Assembly: GCF_017654505.1 (NCBI RefSeq)
Contig: NC_054549.1
Span: forward strand, 21,107,331 to 21,171,330
Length of the DNA: 64,000 nt
Direction of reading: 5' to 3'
DNA from: Polyodon spathula
Lineage: Eukaryota; Chordata; Actinopteri; Acipenseriformes; Polyodontidae
Below, in pieces: positions 11,681 to 23,800 of the stretch; within the stretch, counting starts at the first letter, position 1, and each line of letters opens with the position of its first letter. Below the pieces are notes generated by a model. The model was not told where the DNA came from, ran no database searches, and saw only the letters and a program-made list of their open reading frames with translations. A program made the translations under genes and the position numbers.

Positions 11681-14600
11681 AGATCTTTTTGAGGGAGTCC
11701 TCTTCTACTCGGGGAGGGGGAGAGAGAGAGAGGAGAGAGAGAGAAAGAGAGAGAAAGAGGAGAGAGAGAGAGAGGAGGGGGGAGGAGAGGAGAGAGAGAG
11801 GGAGGAGGAGAGAGAGGGAGGGGGGAGGGGAGAGAGGAGAGGAGAGGGAGGAGAAGAGAGGAGTTAGGGAGAGAGAGAGAGAGAAAGGAGAGGAGAAAGA
11901 GGAGAGGAGAGAGAGGAAGGAACTGGAGAGGGGAGGGGGAGAGAGGAGAGGGAGCGGACCACAGGGGGGGTGGAAAAACAGATAGGAAAGAGGAGGTCAT
12001 CTCTAGAGGGAAATTATGAATAAGAGGGAGGAGAGGAGGGGGACAGAAGTTTGGAATTACTTAGGATTTAGACGAGACTTGATTTTTTTAAAGATCCTTT
12101 TCCACATACTTCACCCGTTCCAATTAACTCCAATCCCCAAACCAGAGGGGGCGTATTGGGCGCTAAGGATCACTAAGACCAGTGGGCACCTAAAGAGACC
12201 CCTTGCACCACTGGTTGCTGGGTTAGGGGTCAAATCAGAGCACACCCCACCTCCCTGTCCTCTATGGGGGAGGCGCTAAATTCCATTTCTCAACCTGCTA
12301 AATTCCATTTTCATCTCTATGGGGAATAACATTGTAAAAACACCTATAGGAACATAATTTTGTAATTACTATTTTTAAAAAGAAAAGATTGATTTTTTTT
12401 TCTTCTTCAACAAACACATGATTTAATGTAGGTGAAATTTAGAGATATTGACCCAAAAAAAAGATAGACAGACAGACAGACTCACTGATGACGTAGACGT
12501 AGGCATTAGCGAGGATGGTCCCATGAGTGTTGTTCGCCTCACACTGGAACACACTCGTGTCTCTCGACTGCACGCTGTGGAGAATCAGAGAACTGCCCTT
12601 CACACTGTGACTGAGATCTGAGTCTGTGTCTGAGAGAGGGGAGAGGGGAGAGGCAACACAGTTTACTCTTCTATTCATGCACACACTCGCACAGACACAC
12701 ACTCACACAGACACACACAGTCGCACAGACACACACTCACTTAAACTTTGGCGCACACGTGTACACTCTCTCACTCCCCTTCTCTCACCTGTCAGGGGCT
12801 CCCCGTTGATCTTCCAGACCACGCTGGGTTTGGGTTTCCCTGCCACGTCACAGTCCAGCCGCACTGTCTCGCCCGGCCCGTACACCCCACTCTCCGGCTG
12901 CCTCACCCAGTATGGGGCCGCTGCACGGGGAGAGACAGGGGCGTTACCAGAGAGGGAGACACAGAGAGACAGACACAAAAAGACTCTCCTCTTCTCTCCT
13001 CTCCTCTCTCCTCCCCTCTTCCCCTCTCCTCCCCCCTCTCCTCCCCTCTCTTCCCCTCTCCTCTCTTACCCTCCACAGAGACGGTGTAGATGTGTCTCTC
13101 TCTACCCTCCTCATTGCTCACAGTACACTGGTACTCTCCATCGTCCGACTCGGTGATGTTCTCGATTCTCAGCAGCTTGTTGAAATTCTCCAGGATCACT
13201 CTCCCCTCCGGCATCACCCCCTCCCTCCGCATCCAGGCTATCTCAGGGGTCGGGCTGAAACCAAACAATAACCAATCAATAATTCATATTTGATCACCCC
13301 TATTAGCAATAATCAACCTGCTCCCCCCCTCTCCCTCTCCCTCTCCCTCGCCCTCTCCCTCTCCCTCTCTCCTCTCTGTACTCACAGCCCCTCTGCGATG
13401 CACTCCAGCTCCAGGCTGTGTCCTCTCAATGCCAGATATGAGCTCCTCTCTCCTCCCCCCCTGTCCCTCTTCCTCTCCCCCTCTCTCCTCCTCTCTGTAC
13501 TCACAGCCCCTATGCGATGCACTCCAGCTCCAGGCTGTGTCCTCTCAATGCCAGATACGAGCTCCTCTCTCCTCCCCCCCCTGTCCCTCTCTCCTCCTCC
13601 CCTCTCCTCTCTGTACTCACAGCCCCTCTGCGATGCACTCCAGCTCCAGGCTGTGTCCTCTCAATGCCAGATACGAACTCCTCTCTCCTTCCCCCTCTCT
13701 GTACTCACAGCCCCTCTGCGATGTACTCCCAAGTCCGCAGGCTGTGTCTCCAATGCCAGATACGAGCGAGCTCCTCTCCCCTCCCCCCTCCTGTCCCTCT
13801 CTCCTCCTCCCCTCTCCTCTCTGTACTCACAGCCCCTCTGCGATGCACTCCAGCTCCAGGCTGTGTCCTCTCAATGCCAGATACGAACTCCTCTCTCCTT
13901 GAGGCATAAGGAGATGGGGCCTGCGGTTCTTCACCGAGTTCGCTGCGGGAAAACCCAATTAACAACCAATCTGTAATCAATAATGAACCGATAATCAATA
14001 ACCATTAATCAAGCAGACAGTGTCAGAGCTGTTGTGTCGCTGTGTCGCACACTCTTAAAGGATATATACAGTGGCTTGCAAAAGTATTGATCCCCCTTGG
14101 CATTTTTCCTATTTTGTTGCCTTACAACCTGGAATTAAAATGGATTTTTTGGGGGTTTGTATCATTTGATTTACACAACATGCCTACCACTTTGAAGATG
14201 CAAAATATTTTTTATTGTGAAACTTGAGCGTGCATAAGTATTCACCCCCCCCAAAGTCAATACTTTGTAGAGCCACCTTTTGCAGCAATTACAGCTGCAA
14301 GTCTCTTGGGGTATGTATATATAAGCTTGGCACATCTAGCCACTGAGATTTTTGCCCATTCTTCAAGGCAAAACTGCTCTAGTGCCTTCAAGTTGGATGG
14401 GTTCCGCTGGTGTACAGCAATCTTTAAGTCATACCACAGATTCTCAATTGGATTGAGGTCTGGGCTTTGACTAGGCCATTCCAAAACATTTAAATGTTTC
14501 CCCTTAAACCACTCAAGAGTTGCTTTAGCAGAATGCTTAGGGTCATTGTCCTGCTGGAAGGCGAACCTCCGTCCCAGTCTCAAATCTCTGGAAGACTGAA

Positions 14601-17600
14601 ACAGGTTTCCCTCAAGAATTTCCCTGTATTCAGCGCCATCCATCATTCCTTCAATTCTGACCAGTTTCCCAGTCCCTGCCGATGAAAAACATCCCCACAG
14701 CATGATGCTGCCACCACCATGCTTCACTGTGGGGATGGTGTTCTCGGGGTGATGAGAGGTGTTGGGTTTGTGCCAGACATAGCGTTTTCCTTGATGGCCA
14801 AAAAGCTCAATTTTAGTCTCATCTGACCAGAGTACCTTCTTCCATATGTTTGGGGAGTCTCCCACATGCCTTTTGGCGAACACCAAACGTGTTTGCTTAT
14901 TTTTTTCTTTAAGCAATGGCTTTTTTCTGGCCACTCTTCCGTAAAGCCCAGCTCTGTGGAGTGTACGGCTTAAAGTGGTCCTATGGACAGATACTCCAAT
15001 CTCCGCTGTGGAGCTTTGCAGCTCCTTCAGGGTTATCTTTGGTCTCTTTGTTGCCTCTCTGATTAATGCCCTCCTTGCCTGGTCCGTGAGTTTTGGTGGG
15101 CGGCCCTCTCTTGCCAGGTTTGTTGTGGTGCCATATTCTTTCCATTTTTTAATAATGGCTTTAATGGTGCTCCGTGGGATGTTCAAAGTTTCGGATATTT
15201 TTTTATAACCCAACCCTGATCTGTACTTCTCCACAACTTTGTCCCTGGAGAGCTCCTTCTAGCATTTAAACTAGAAAGGAAGGGGGGGGAGAAATCAACA
15301 AAAAAACAGAAGGGAGACCGCATCAAAACAAGAACAACAACTCAGGTAAGACAACCATTAAATGTATTTATCTAAATGCTAGAAGTATCAGAAACAAAAT
15401 TCTAGAACTTGAAGCTACTGCACTAACAGGTAACTATGATGTGATAGGTGTTACAGAAACGTGGTTATCTGAGAGTGATGGGGACGAATATAATATTTGT
15501 GGGTATACACTGTATAGGAAAGACAGGCAGGACAGAAGAGGAGGAGGGGTAGCGCTATACATAAGAAACAGTCTTGAAGCCCAGGTGTTAAACCTGGACA
15601 AAGAAAATAAAACCGAATCAATATGGGTCAGAATAACAGACAAAAATTCAAAAGGCATAATAATAGGAGCATGCTATAGACCGCCAGATTCAGACGGTGA
15701 GCACAATAATCTGTTATACAATGACATTAGAAATGCGTGTAGCAAAGGAGAAGCCATACTAATGGGGGATTTCAACTTCCCCCAAATAAAATGGGAAAAC
15801 CCGGTGGGTAGCGCGAAGGATGAAATAGAAATGGTGGAAATGACAAATGACTGCTTCCTAACACAATTTGTGAAGGCACCCACTAGAGGGGAGGCATGCC
15901 TTGATTTAGTCTTTTCAAATAACGAAGATAGAATAACTAAAACAGAGGTCAGAGAACCACTGGCAAACTCAGACCACAACATGGTCTCATTTGAAGTGTT
16001 TTTTAAAATCCCCAAAAGTAATGACTAAAGCTAAGGTTTACAATTTTAGAAAAGCAAACTATGAAGGCATGAAACAGAGACTAACAGAAGTAGATTGGAG
16101 TAAAATAGAGAAAACACCCACAGAAGAAGGATGGTTGTTCTTCAAAAATGTAGTACTAGAGGCGCAAAACAATTACATCCCTAAAGTAGACAAATCTAAA
16201 TGTAAAACTAAATTGCCAAAATGGTTTAATAGATCAATTAAAAAAAATATTCAGCGAAAAAAAGGCACTTTACAGAGCATTAAAAAAGGACCAAAAAGAA
16301 AGTACGCAGAAAGAGTACACAGAACTGCAAACGCAAGTCAAAAAGGAAGTTAGAAAGGCCAAGAGAGAAATAGAAATGAACATTGCTAAGGAGCTAAAAC
16401 CAATTCCAAAATGTTTTTCCAATATTACAACAGCAAGAGAACATTCATTCAAGAGGAGGAGATTAAATGTTTAAGAGATACAAATGGCAAAATCGTAGAG
16501 GAAGAAAAAAAAATAGCAAAAATGTTAAATGATTACTTTTCACAAGTTTTTACAAAGGAAGATACTGACAACATGCCCCACATGTCATCCAGTTCCTATC
16601 CAGTTTTAAAATAACTTTAGCATAACTGAGGCAGAAGTGTTAAAGGGACTAGGAGCTCTTAAAATAAACAAATCCCTGGGCCGGATGAGATCCTCCCAGT
16701 AGTACTCAAAGAAATGAAAGAAGTAATTTACAAACCGCTAACCAAGATCATGCAGCAGTCTCTTGACACAGGGGTGGTACCGACAGACTGGAAAATTGCA
16801 AAAGTAATACCGATCCACAAAAAGGGAAACAAAACTGAACCAGGTAACTACAGACCAGTAAGCCTGACTTCTATTATATGCAAACTTATGGAAACTATAA
16901 TAAGATCCAAAATGGAAAATTACCTATATGGTAACAGGGTACTGGGAGACAGTCAACATGGTTTTAGGAAAGGGAGATCGTGTCTAACTAACTTGCTTGA
17001 TTTTTTTGAGGATGCAACATCGATAATGGATAATTGCAAAGCATATGACATGGTTTATTTAGATTTCCAGAAAGCTTTTGACAAAGTCCCGCACAAAAGA
17101 TTAATTCTCAAACTGAACGCAGTTGGGATTCAAGGAAACACATGTACATGGATTAGGGAGTGGTTAACATGTAGAAAACAGAAAGTACTGATTAGAGGAA
17201 AAACCTCAGAATGGAGTGTGGTAACCAGCGGTGTACCACAGGGATCAGTATTAGGTCCTCTGCTATTCCTAATCTACATTAATGATTTAGATTCTGGTAT
17301 AGTAAGCAAACTTGTTAAATTTTGCAGACGACACAAAAAGTAGGAGGAGTGGCAAACACTGTTGCAGCAGCAAAGGTCATTCAAAATGATCTAGACAAGA
17401 TTCAGAACTGGGCAGACACATGGCAAATGACATTTAATAGAGAAAAGTGTAAGGTACTGCACGCAGGAAATAAAAATGTACATTATAAATATCATATGGG
17501 AGATATTGAAATTGGAGAAGGAATCTATGAAAAAGACCTAGGAGTTTTTGTTGACTCAGAAATGTCTTCATCTAGACAATGTGGGGAAGCTATAAAAAGG

Positions 17601-20600
17601 CTAACAAGATGCTCGGATACATTGTGAAAAGTGTTGAATTTAAATCAAGGGAAGTAATGTTAAAACTGTACAATGCACTGGTAAGACCTCATCTTGAATA
17701 TTGTGTGCAGTTCTGGTCACCTCGCTATAAAAAAGATATTGCTGCTCTAGAAAGAGTGCAAAGAAGAGTGACCAGAATTATTCCGGGCTTAAAAGGCATG
17801 TCATATGCAGACAGGCTAAAAGAATTGAATCTGTTCAGTCTTGAACAAAGAAGACTACGTGGCGACCTAATTCAAGCATTCAAAATTCTAAAAGGTATTG
17901 ACAGTGTCGACCCAAGGGACTTTTTCAGCCTGAAAAAAGAAACAAGGACCAGGGGTCACAAATGGAGTTTAGACAAAGGGGCATTCAGAACAGAAAATAG
18001 GAGGCACTTTTTTACACAGAGAATTGTGAGGGTCTGGAATCAACTCCCCAGTAATGTTGTTGAAGCTGACACCCTGGGATCCTTCAAGAAGCTGCTTGAT
18101 GAGATTTTGGGATCAATAAGCTACTAACAACCAAACGAAGCAAGATGGGCCGAATGGCCTCCTCTCGTTTGTAAACTTTCTTATGTTCTTATGTTCTTAT
18201 GGCCCACGGGCTTTCTTATGGTCTTCATGGTGCCGCTTGCTTGGTGGTGCCCCTTGCTTAGTGGTGTTGCAGACTCTGGGGCCTTTCAGAACAGGTGTAT
18301 ATATACTGAGATCATGTGACAGATCATGTGACACTTAGATTGCACACAGGTGGACTTTATTTAACTAATTATGTGACTTCTGAAGGTAATTGGTTGCACC
18401 AGATCTTATTTAGAGGCTTAATAGCAAAGGGGGTGAATACATATGCACGCACCACTTTTTTCCTGTTATTTATTTTTTAGAATTTTTTGAAACAAGTTAT
18501 TTTTTTCATTTCACTTCACCAATTTGGACTATTTTGTGTATGTCCATTACATGAAATCCAAATAAAAATCCATTTTAATTCCAGGTTGTAAGGCAACAAA
18601 ATAGGAAAAATTCCAAGGGGGGTCAATACTTTCGCAACCCACTGTAAGGACCTTTTTATTTGATTGTGTTTCATGTTTCCCATGTGTTGCAACAACTATT
18701 TATGTAAGGTGTGTGTTTTTTTTTTGTTGTGTTGGTTTGGTTGTTTGACCACTTTTTAAAACTTTAAATTGCATTCCCTTGCCTCAAGATGGCTTTTATT
18801 TTACCCGACAACTTTTAAAAAATTTTGAAAAAAGTTTGTAAGGGACGGGTCGTCCGAAGGGTACATGGGGGCGTGCATGAGCGCACTTGATGTTAGTAGG
18901 CCGGACGCGTGTGTTTTAGGTAGAGTCAACTGCCACACGACCGTCGGGAAAGTGACGGGAAATGTTTTTCTGAGAGGACCAGCTCATAGTGGACCACCAT
19001 CAAAGTGCATTTACAAGATACGAGACTCGGGTGTGTGAACTATGCATCAGCTGCAAAGTCACTTACAACAACGCTCTCACCCCCAAAGACGCAGCCAAGG
19101 AGGTTCGGTGACTCGCTCAGGGTCCCACACAGTAGCGATCAATGCCTGAGCTGGGATTTGGACCAGGTACCTGGGTTAAAAGCCTGTTTTGTTCTTTAAC
19201 CACTGGACCACCTCAGCCTCCTATAAATCAAATAAAAGGTTCTTCTGTACCCTTTAAGCTGAGACCTAGTCTGAGGTTGCTGTATCAAAACCCCCAAGTT
19301 TCTCTGTCTAGGGTGCCGCTCAGGGTCCTGAAACCATGGCTTTGTTTTTTTTTTTCATAGTGGACCACCATCATTTGTTTTTTTTTTTTATAAGTAAGTC
19401 GAGGAACTAGGGTGTCTGTTTGAAATCTATCGCATCAGCTGCAGAGTTTCACTTACAACACAACACTAATTATGTGACTTATGTGAAGGTAATTGGTTGC
19501 ACCAGATCTCATTTAGAGGCTTAATAGCAAAGGGGGTAAATACATATGCACACACCACTTTTCCGTTATTTATTTTTTTATAATTTTTTTAAACAAGTTA
19601 TTTTTTCATTTCACTTCCACCAATTTGGACTATTTTGTGTATGTCCATTACATGAAATCCAAATAAAAATCCATTTTAATTCCAGGTTGTAAGGCAACAA
19701 AATAGGAAAAATTCCAAGGGGGGTCAATACTTTCGCAACCCACTGTAAGGACCTTTTTATTTGATTGTGTTACATGTTCCAATGTGTTGCGACAACTGTT
19801 TACGTAAGGTGTGTGTGTTTATTTTAATTTATTTTACATTTTGACCACTTTTTTAAAACTTTTAAATTACATTCCCTGCCTCAAGATGGCTTCCCATGTA
19901 CCCGCATGGACCTCTCGGAACTACATTTCCCGTCATCCTCCTGCTCACTGGTAAATCCATCTCAGTTACATGTGTGAGCAGGAGGATGACGGGAAATGTA
20001 GTTCTGAGAGGACCAGCTCATAGTGGACCACCATCACAGAGCGCTTTACAAGATACGAGACTAGGGTGTGTGAACTATGCATCAGCTGCAGAGTCACTCA
20101 CAACAACGTCTCACCCCAAAGACGCAGCACAAGGAGGTTCAGTGACTCGCTCAGGGTCCCACACAGCGAGTCAGGGGCTGAGCTGGGATTTGAACCTCCT
20201 GGTTACAAGCCTGTTTCTTTAACCACTGGACCACACAGCCTCCTATAAATCAAATAAAAGGTTCTTCTGTACCCTTTAAGCTGAGACCTAGTCTGAGGTT
20301 GCTGTATCAAAACCCCCAAGTTTCTCTGTCTAGGGTGCCGCTCAGGGTCCTGAAACCATGGCTTTGTGTTCCCGCAGCTTTCCCATCGCTGCCCGGCTGG
20401 GGGGGCATCGTGCGCATGCGCGGGGCATGATCCCGTGTGGGCGCAGCGTGGGCACACTCACAGTCTCGCACGCGCAGCTCGATGGGCTCTTTCTGCACGA
20501 TGGTGCGCGCTCCGATGAAGTGCGCGTGACACATGTAGTCGTTCTTGGTGTCGCTCTTCTCCACGTTGGAGAAGTACAGGCTCCCGCTGCGACCCTGAGT

Positions 20601-20769
20601 CACCCGCGGACTCTGTGTGATGTGCTTCAGACCTGGAGACAGCACAGAGATGAGAATCATTGACATGACTATTATTATTAATATGAATATGATAGTGTTA
20701 GAAACACAGACGACACCGACTCACACACACACACACAAACATACACACTGACTCACACACACACACACT

Positions 20770-20812
<43 letters not shown>

Positions 20813-23800
20813 AGAGAGAGACCACACACGACACCACACACACAAGTGAAACACACGCACACAGACCTACAGAGAGAGACGCACACAGACCTACAGAGAG
20901 AGCCAGACGCACACACTACACACACACTTGAAACACACACGGGGACCTGAACAAAAGGGGAAAGAGAGAGGAGGAGAGAGAAGCACACACCACACAGAAG
21001 CAGTACTGTGGACCACCACCACAGACAGACGCACACACACAGACAGACCTACAGAGAGACACACACTCGCACACGCTGAACACCGTGGTCGTGACACACA
21101 CACATCACATGTACACTCACATCTGGACCATCACACTGGGGTCTCTTAGCATGTCCATCCAGTAGATTCTGGGGGTTCGTCGTTGACCGGGGGTTGCAGG
21201 GGAAGCACCACGACGCTTCCCCTACCTCTGCCTCTCAAACCGGGGTGATTCTACTCACACACACACACTGGGGTCTCTTACTCATGTCCATCCAGTAGAT
21301 TCTGGGGGTTGTCGTGCTGACCGGGGGGTTGCAGGGGAGCACCACGCTCTCCCCTACCTCTGCCTCGAACGGGGTGATCGTCTCCTTCTGCCACTTCGGG
21401 GGGCCTGGGGGGGGGGGGGGCGACAAACAACCCCCTCAATTACAAAGCAGCTGACCCGCGAGAGCAAATCAGGGCTCGGAGGAACGTGAGGGAACCATTA
21501 ACAACATGAAGGGAGGACCTGGAGCCCGAGTGACACTTCATTCTATTGAATTATTGGATTATCGTGTTGGATTTGAAATGTCACTGTCGTGTAATACAAA
21601 CAATGAGAATTTAGCCTTTATTCATCTACTTAGCCTGGAACAAAGAAGCCTTTGACATCTTAAAAGGATTTGACACTGTCAGCCCAGATCAATACTCTCA
21701 GCGCAGCACAGAAACCAGGACCAGAGGGGACACAGTGAGATTTGAAGGGGATTTAGGAGACAGAGAGGAGGAGACGCTTCTTCACACAAACAGCGGTGAG
21801 GGGGTGGAAGCAAGGGTTACCGAGCAACGGCTTGACTCGGCTGCTGAGCTCTGAGGGGCTGAACGGACTCCTCTCTCTCTCTTATGTTCTGTTATGTTCT
21901 GCAGCTTTAATGAAACTAAACTCTTTTCAGAATGTAGTAAACTAAACACAGACACCAAGATGAAGGGATTATAGTGTCGCGTCAAACTGAAGGTATGTTT
22001 TGTGACCAGCAGATGGCACACCGCCTTCACTGCATTGCTTTCCTTTATATCTTTTTGATCAATTATACATTCTGTTAAAAATTTATACAAACAGGGTCCA
22101 GTATTTGATCTAGCAATATATACATATATAAATTTATACATTCGGGAGGGCAGTGACAATACGGCCAGTGCTATGAGAAGTAACATCTTGGATTTTTCAA
22201 GTTTTCAACTTTCAAGTTTTTTTCAGTCCCCCCCCCATCATTTTCGCATGGCTATACTATAAATTTACCATGGTTTATGTTTTTAATATGCTTTACCAGA
22301 CCTCTCTGTGCTTTACAATGCTTCCCTATGCTTTACCATACCTCTCTGTGCTTTACAATGCTTCCCCATGCTTTACCAGACCTCTTTGTGCTTTACAATG
22401 CTTTCCTACGCTTTACCAGACCTCTCTGTGCTTTACAATGCTTCCCTATGCTTTACCACACCTCTCTGTGCTTTACAATGCTTCCCTATGCTTTACCGTA
22501 TTTCTCTGTGGTTTACAATGCTTTCCTACGCTTTACCAGACCTCTCTGTGCTTTACAATGCTTCCCTATGCTTTACCAGACCTCTCTGTGCTTTACAATG
22601 CTTCCCTATGCTTTACCAGACCTCTCTGTGCTTTACAATGCTTCCCTATGCTTTACCAGACCTCTCTGTGCTTTACAATGCCTCCCTATGCTTTACCCTA
22701 CCTCTCTGTGCTTTCCAATACCTCTTCCGCCTGCTTTAGCTTTACAATGCTTCCCTGTGCTTTACCACACCTCTCTGTGCTTTACAATGCTTCCCTATGC
22801 TTTACCAGACCTCTCTGTGCTTTACAATGCTTCCCTATGCTTTACCAGACCTCTCTGTGCTTTACAATGCTTCCCTATGCTTTACCAGACCTCTCTGTGC
22901 TTTACAATGCTTCCCTATGCTTTACCACAGCTCTCTGTGCTTTACAATGCCTCCCTATGCTTTACCTGACCTCTCTGTGCTTTACAATGCTCCCCTATGC
23001 TTTACCAGACCTCTCTGTGCTTTACAATGCTTCCCTATGCTTTACAATGCTTCCCTATGCTTTACCACACCTCTTTGTGCTTTACAATGCTTCCCTATGC
23101 TTTACCAGACCTCTCTGTGCTTTACAGTGCTTCCCTATGATTTTACCAGACCTCTTTGTGCTTTACAATGCTTCCCTGTGCTTTACCAGACCTCTCTGTG
23201 CTTTACAATGCTTCCCTATGCTTTACCAGACCTCTCTGTGCTTTACAATGCTTCCCTATGCTTTACCACACCTCTTTGTGCTTTACAATGCTTCCCTATG
23301 CTTTACCAAACCTCTTTACGCTTTACAATGCTTCCCTATGCTTTACCAGACCTCTCTGCTTTACAATACTTCCCTATGCTTTACCAGACCTTTCGCTGTG
23401 CTTCATTACATGTGTTGTAAGCTGAGAGCTGGTGTAATCCTCTCTCCTGTGGGTTGGGGTTTGTGGTGATATCGACTGACCCTCCTGCTGCCACACTGCC
23501 TCTCCCCAGTACGCTGGGTTAGATATGCAGTGCCTCAGCATTCCCTAATTTTGTGAGCAGCCCTTGTGTTATGTAACAGAAGGATGGCACAGCAGCATCA
23601 CTCTGCTGCAGTTCTCAGCAAGCAAAATGATTATTATTTATTTCGCTAACATGTTGTTCCTTGTAGAAGGGCCACAGCCCTGCTCAGCCATCTCTGTGTC
23701 GATTTCAGGCAGCGCTCTGCAAAAGAGCAGCCTGCGTCACCTGGGACCTAGGAAATTGGGCTCTGACATCACCGGGAGCCTGTTTCCTTGGAAACCGTTG

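Larger units (their letters stand above)
15259..18219 (+). mobile_element. CR1/L2-like LINE inserted in Tc1 element
   Basis: Non-LTR retrotransposon with an AP-endonuclease domain, a connecting region, reverse transcriptase and a 3' tail of TTCTTATG repeats after a short 3'UTR (GATGGGCCGAATGGCCTCC). The 5' end is truncated near the start of the endonuclease. The flanks are the two halves of the transposase start (AAGGAGCT on one side, ATGAAGACC on the other). No clear target-site duplication was found. A near-identical but shorter copy lies at 40262-41885. Confidence 0.92.
14069..18644 (-). mobile_element. Tc1-like DNA transposon, split by a LINE
   Basis: Ends read CAGTGGCTTGCAAAAGTATT on the left and the inverted CAGTGGGTTGCGAAAGTATT on the right, each flanked by TA (14067-14068 and 18645-18646), as expected of Tc1/mariner insertion. 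The inverted repeats extend at least 80 bp (through GGAATTAAAATGG). Transposase lies on the minus strand. A LINE occupies 15259-18219, so the DNA transposon itself is about 1.6 kb. Confidence 0.95.
18357..20368. repeat. Imperfect 1-kb tandem duplication
   Basis: Segment A (about 18357-19347) and segment B (about 19458-20368) share, in order: the right end of the Tc1 element, an ACCTTTTTATTTGATTGTG spacer, a SINE-like repeat, and CAAATAAAAGGTTCTTCTG to CCATGGCTTTGT. The offset is 1,101 bp at the Tc1 end and 1,022 bp after the SINE. The copies differ by many substitutions and small indels. Between them (19358-19465) is a third, decayed piece of the SINE, at which segment B begins abruptly inside Tc1 sequence. 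Confidence 0.88.

Noticed and set aside
11359..12000. Ser/Leu/Pro-rich minus frame and Glu/Arg-rich plus frames
   Set aside because: Translation of purine-rich simple repeat in an intron; same for 1091-2008, 43009-43813 and 54549-55616 apart from the real L1 exon inside the first.
13705..13998. Minus frame of 97 codons across the Ig3 exon
   Set aside because: It is the wrong frame for the exon; the phase-1 entry gives the Ig3 sequence instead.
22270..23469. Plus-strand frames of 200-400 codons (Leu/Cys/Ala/Phe repeat), also at 38.5-39.7, 44.0-44.7, 51.4-52.9 and 59.5-60.0 kb, and minus at 47.6-48.4 kb
   Set aside because: The 40-bp unit has no stop in any frame, so every array is open in all three frames; the frames translate the same DNA in rotation.
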